Both the position numbers and the translations under genes were made by a program. Below, piece after piece: positions 61,641-64,000 of a DNA stretch of 64,000 bases (its first letter is position 1; every line of letters begins with the position of its first letter). The notes below the pieces were generated by a model that was given only the letters and a program-made list of their open reading frames with translations, was not told where the DNA came from and made no database searches. Source of the stretch: [Zimmermannella] faecalis ATCC 13722 (GTDB lineage: Bacteria > Actinomycetota > Actinomycetes > Actinomycetales > Microbacteriaceae); the NCBI RefSeq assembly GCF_000381765.1, contig NZ_KB907084.1, forward strand, positions 1 to 64,000. Direction: 5' to 3'.

Positions 61641-62580
61641 GACGAGCCTCGAGCCAGGCCTCGCGCTCGTCCGTGCCGAACGGCCCGTAGAGGCCGAGCG
61701 TGTTCTCGCTCACCTGCGCCGCGAACTCGTCGGCGTCGACGCCGAGTTCGTCGGCCATGAACCGCAGCGTGACGGGAATCAGGTAGGGCGCGTTCGGGCG
61801 CCCGCGCAGCGGCACGGGCGTGAGGAACGGCGCGTCGGTCTCGACAAGCACGAGCTCGCGTGGGAGGACCGCGAGCGCGTCGCGCAGCTGCTGCGCGTTC
61901 TTGAAGGTCACGTTTCCGGCGAACGAGCAGAACCAGCCCTCGTCGGCCGCGATGCGTGCGAGCTCCGTGTCGCCCGAGAAGCAGTGGAACACCGTGCCCT
62001 CGGGCGCGCCGACTCGACGCAGCGTCGCGACGACATCGTCGTGCGCGTCGCGGTCGTGAATCTGCATCGGAAGTCGGAAGCGCTTCGCGATCTCGATGTG
62101 CGCCTCGAACGACTCGAGCTGCGCCCGCAGCGCGGTCTCGCCCTCGGTGCGGAAGTAGTCGAGCCCCGTCTCACCGACTGCGGCGACCCGGGGGTCGGCC
62201 GCGAGCCGCGCGATCTCGTTGAGCCCCGCATCCAGCTCACCGGCCGCCGCGTAGTTCGGCGCCTCGTTCGGGTGAATCGCGACCGCCGCGAGCAGCCGCT
62301 CGTGCGCGTTCGCCGCGGCGACCTGCCACCGGCTCGAGGGCACGTCGCCGCCGACCGTAATCGCCCCCGCGACCCCGGCCCGCGCCGCGAGCTCGAGGTG
62401 CTCGTCGAGCTCGAGCCCGACCTCGCCGTCTTCGATCTCGAGGTGCGTGTGGTTGTCATAGCAGGCGACGCCGAGTGGCTCGGGCACCTCGGGGTACCGC
62501 AGGTCGCGGCGCTGGCCGTGCTCGGCCGTCGCGTCGCGCTTGCGCGGGTGCTGCGAGGGGGTCGAGGTCGAGGCTGCCAT
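61633..62580 (-). CDS. tatD: TatD-family metal-dependent hydrolase
   Basis: 315 residues. Metal-binding motifs: [40 protein letters not shown] and [12 protein letters not shown]. It is probably a 3'-5' DNase acting in DNA repair or clean-up. The first 40 or so residues are a variable polar leader. ATG 62580 lies five bases after the metG stop; reading the frame further upstream would run inside metG and is rejected. Confidence 0.93.
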   Translation of the reverse strand: MAASTSTPSQHPRKRDATAEHGQRRDLRYPEVPEPLGVACYDNHTHLEIEDGEVGLELDEHLELAARAGVAGAITVGGDVPSSRWQVAAANAHERLLAAVAIHPNEAPNYAAAGELDAGLNEIARLAADPRVAAVGETGLDYFRTEGETALRAQLESFEAHIEIAKRFRLPMQIHDRDAHDDVVATLRRVGAPEGTVFHCFSGDTELARIAADEGWFCSFAGNVTFKNAQQLRDALAVLPRELVLVETDAPFLTPVPLRGRPNAPYLIPVTLRFMADELGVDADEFAAQVSENTLGLYGPFGTDEREAWLEARRG

Positions 62581-62585
62581 GCGGG

Positions 62586-64000
62586 CTAGTCGGCCTGGTC
62601 GATGCGCGGGAACAGCGCCGCGAGCTCGCCCACACGCCCCGAGGACTGCCACGCGAGCGCGTCGGCGGGCCGCACGTCGGCGAGCGCGCCGGTGCCGCCG
62701 ATCGCCGCCCAGAGCTTCTCGGCCGCGACGGGGATGATCGGGTTGAGCAGCACCGCGAGGGCGCCAAGGCCCCGAATCGCGGTCGCGAGCACGCTGCCAA
62801 GGCGGCCGCGCAGCGACTCGTCCTTCGCGAGCTGCCAGGGCGCCTGGTCGGTGATGTACTGGTTGAGGGCGTCGACGAGCTTCCAGATCTCGGCGATCGA
62901 CTGGTCGATCGCGAAGCGGTCGACCGCCGCCTCGGCGCCCGCGATGACGCCCTCGGCGATCGCGAGGAGCGCCCGGTCGTCGGTGTGGTCGACGAGCTCG
63001 GTGGGGATCTCGCCGTCGAAGTACTTCTTCACCATCGCGACGACGCGCGACGCGAGGTTGCCGAGGCCGTTCGCGAGCTCCGAGTTGTAGCGCGCGTGGA
63101 GGTCTTCCCACGAGAACGAGCCGTCTTGGCCGAGGTGGATCGCGCGCATGAAGTAGTAGCGGAACGCATCGGCGCCGAAGGTGTCGGTGATCTCACGCGG
63201 CTCGATGCCCGTGAGCTTCGACTTCGACATCTTCTCGCCGCCGACGAGCAGCCAGCCGGTCGCGAACACGCGCTGGGGCGGCTCGATGCCGGCCGCCATG
63301 AGCATGGCCGGCCAGATCACGGCGTGGAAGCGAATGATGTCCTTGCCGACGATGTGGTTCGCGGGCCAGCGGCGCTCGAAGGTGCCGTCGTCGTCGCCAT
63401 AGCCGATCGCCGTGATGTAGTTGAGCAGCGCATCCACCCACACGTAGACGATGTGCGCGTCGTCCCACGGCACCCGCACGCCCCAGTCGAAGCTCGTGCG
63501 CGAGATCGAGAGGTCGTGAAGGCCGCTTCGCACGAAGCTCATGACCTCGTTGCGGGCCGACTGCGGCTGCACGAAGTCGGGGTTCGCCTCGTAATAGTCG
63601 AGCAGGCGCTGCTGGAAATCGCTGAGCTTGAAGAAGTAGTTGCGCTCGCTGAGCAGTTCGAGGGGCTTCGAGTGGATCATGCAGACCTTCTCGCCCTCGT
63701 ACTGCCCCTCGCCGTCGACGATCTCGTTCTCGGGCTTGAACTCCTCGCACCCAACGCAGTAGAGCGCCTCGAACTCGTCTTCGTAGATGTAGCCCGACTC
63801 GTTGAGGTGCGTGAGAAACTTCTGCACGCGCGTCTCGTGACGCTCCTCGGTGGTGCGAATGAAGTCGTCGTTCGAGAGGTTGAGCGTCTCGAGCATGGGC
63901 TTCCACGCGCCGTCGACGAGCTTGTCGGCCCACTCGCGCGGCGTCATGTCGTTCGCGACGGCGGAGCGCATGATCTTTTGCCCGTGCTCGTCGGTGCCGG
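62586..64000 (-). CDS. metG: Methionyl-tRNA synthetase, 3' part (5' end beyond right edge)
   Basis: The frame is open to the window edge and begins GTDEHGQKIMRSAVANDM, the loop that normally follows about 50 residues of the enzyme, so the true start lies outside. ALYCVGCEEF is part of the zinc knuckle, KMSKS is in LLVGGEKMSKSKLTG, and the anticodon-binding helical domain follows. There is no C-terminal dimerisation domain; the protein ends ALFPRIDQAD. It precedes tatD by five bases. Confidence 0.97.
   Translation of the reverse strand, partial: GTDEHGQKIMRSAVANDMTPREWADKLVDGAWKPMLETLNLSNDDFIRTTEERHETRVQKFLTHLNESGYIYEDEFEALYCVGCEEFKPENEIVDGEGQYEGEKVCMIHSKPLELLSERNYFFKLSDFQQRLLDYYEANPDFVQPQSARNEVMSFVRSGLHDLSISRTSFDWGVRVPWDDAHIVYVWVDALLNYITAIGYGDDDGTFERRWPANHIVGKDIIRFHAVIWPAMLMAAGIEPPQRVFATGWLLVGGEKMSKSKLTGIEPREITDTFGADAFRYYFMRAIHLGQDGSFSWEDLHARYNSELANGLGNLASRVVAMVKKYFDGEIPTELVDHTDDRALLAIAEGVIAGAEAAVDRFAIDQSIAEIWKLVDALNQYITDQAPWQLAKDESLRGRLGSVLATAIRGLGALAVLLNPIIPVAAEKLWAAIGGTGALADVRPADALAWQSSGRVGELAALFPRIDQAD

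Noticed and set aside
61633-63111. Much longer reading of the tatD frame
   Set aside because: The extra part lies inside metG in another frame and is Arg-rich out-of-frame translation; TatD homology starts after 62580.

Overview
The window looks like chromosomal DNA of a high-G+C Gram-positive actinobacterium, plausibly Microbacteriaceae or a relative. The support is very strong G/C preference at third codon positions, an LpqY-SugABC-type sugar importer, a LAxTG-type sorting signal, ABC-F, SorC, XRE-cupin and TetR regulators of actinobacterial style, and an IniA/IniC-like dynamin pair. The species cannot be named from the sequence.

Layout. 1-440: start of an unknown gene leaving the left edge. 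734-8203: a SorC-type regulator convergent with an eight-gene minus-strand operon (TIM-like isomerase, class II aldolase, YjbQ, glucitol-type PTS IIC, IIBC, IIA and GutM, and a SAF-domain dehydrogenase), with a perfect inverted repeat in front of the operon. 8204-13383: mfd and a surface acid phosphatase gene interrupted by an in-frame amber codon. 13515-18281: trehalose-type ABC importer. 18341-20757: rplY-pth-dtd-lytic transglycosylase, mostly overlapping. 20917-23817: a membrane protein, gnd and an ankyrin protein. 23924-29963: metF-metE, glmU-prs and tRNA-Gln. 30062-32417: MarR regulator and an ABC-F protein. 32509-37124: a two-component system with an orphan TAXI binding protein, next to a dicarboxylate-type MFS permease. 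37257-48113: redox enzymes, transporters and regulators. 48221-58645: an ECF sigma factor, four acidic proteins (three made of 13-residue DxDxDG calcium-loop repeats), and an operon of dynamin-like GTPase, membrane-anchored Hsp70 and second dynamin-like GTPase. 58740-64000: Xi-class GST, ispE, rsmA, tatD and the 3' part of metG.

How it fits together. Housekeeping genes that sit close together in many actinobacteria (metG-tatD-rsmA-ispE, glmU-prs, rplY-pth, mfd) are all present but spread out, so the segments between them, chiefly about 32.5-59.8 kb, look accessory. The most striking system is at 48.2-58.6 kb. All four acidic genes carry the same upstream element, CGGGAACTTT-N13-GCATCYMA, with identical spacing 35-42 bases before each start. 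This is what a small ECF regulon controlled by the neighbouring sigma factor would look like. The adjoining dynamin/Hsp70/dynamin operon resembles the mycobacterial cell-envelope stress genes iniA and iniC, which suggests an envelope or membrane stress module with calcium-binding acidic proteins.

Other points of note: a histidine kinase whose phosphoacceptor His is replaced by Leu, a PTS operon with an unfamiliar set of catabolic enzymes, a family of three roughly 65-76-base palindromic repeats placed after genes, and a thioredoxin reductase-like/methyltransferase fusion.
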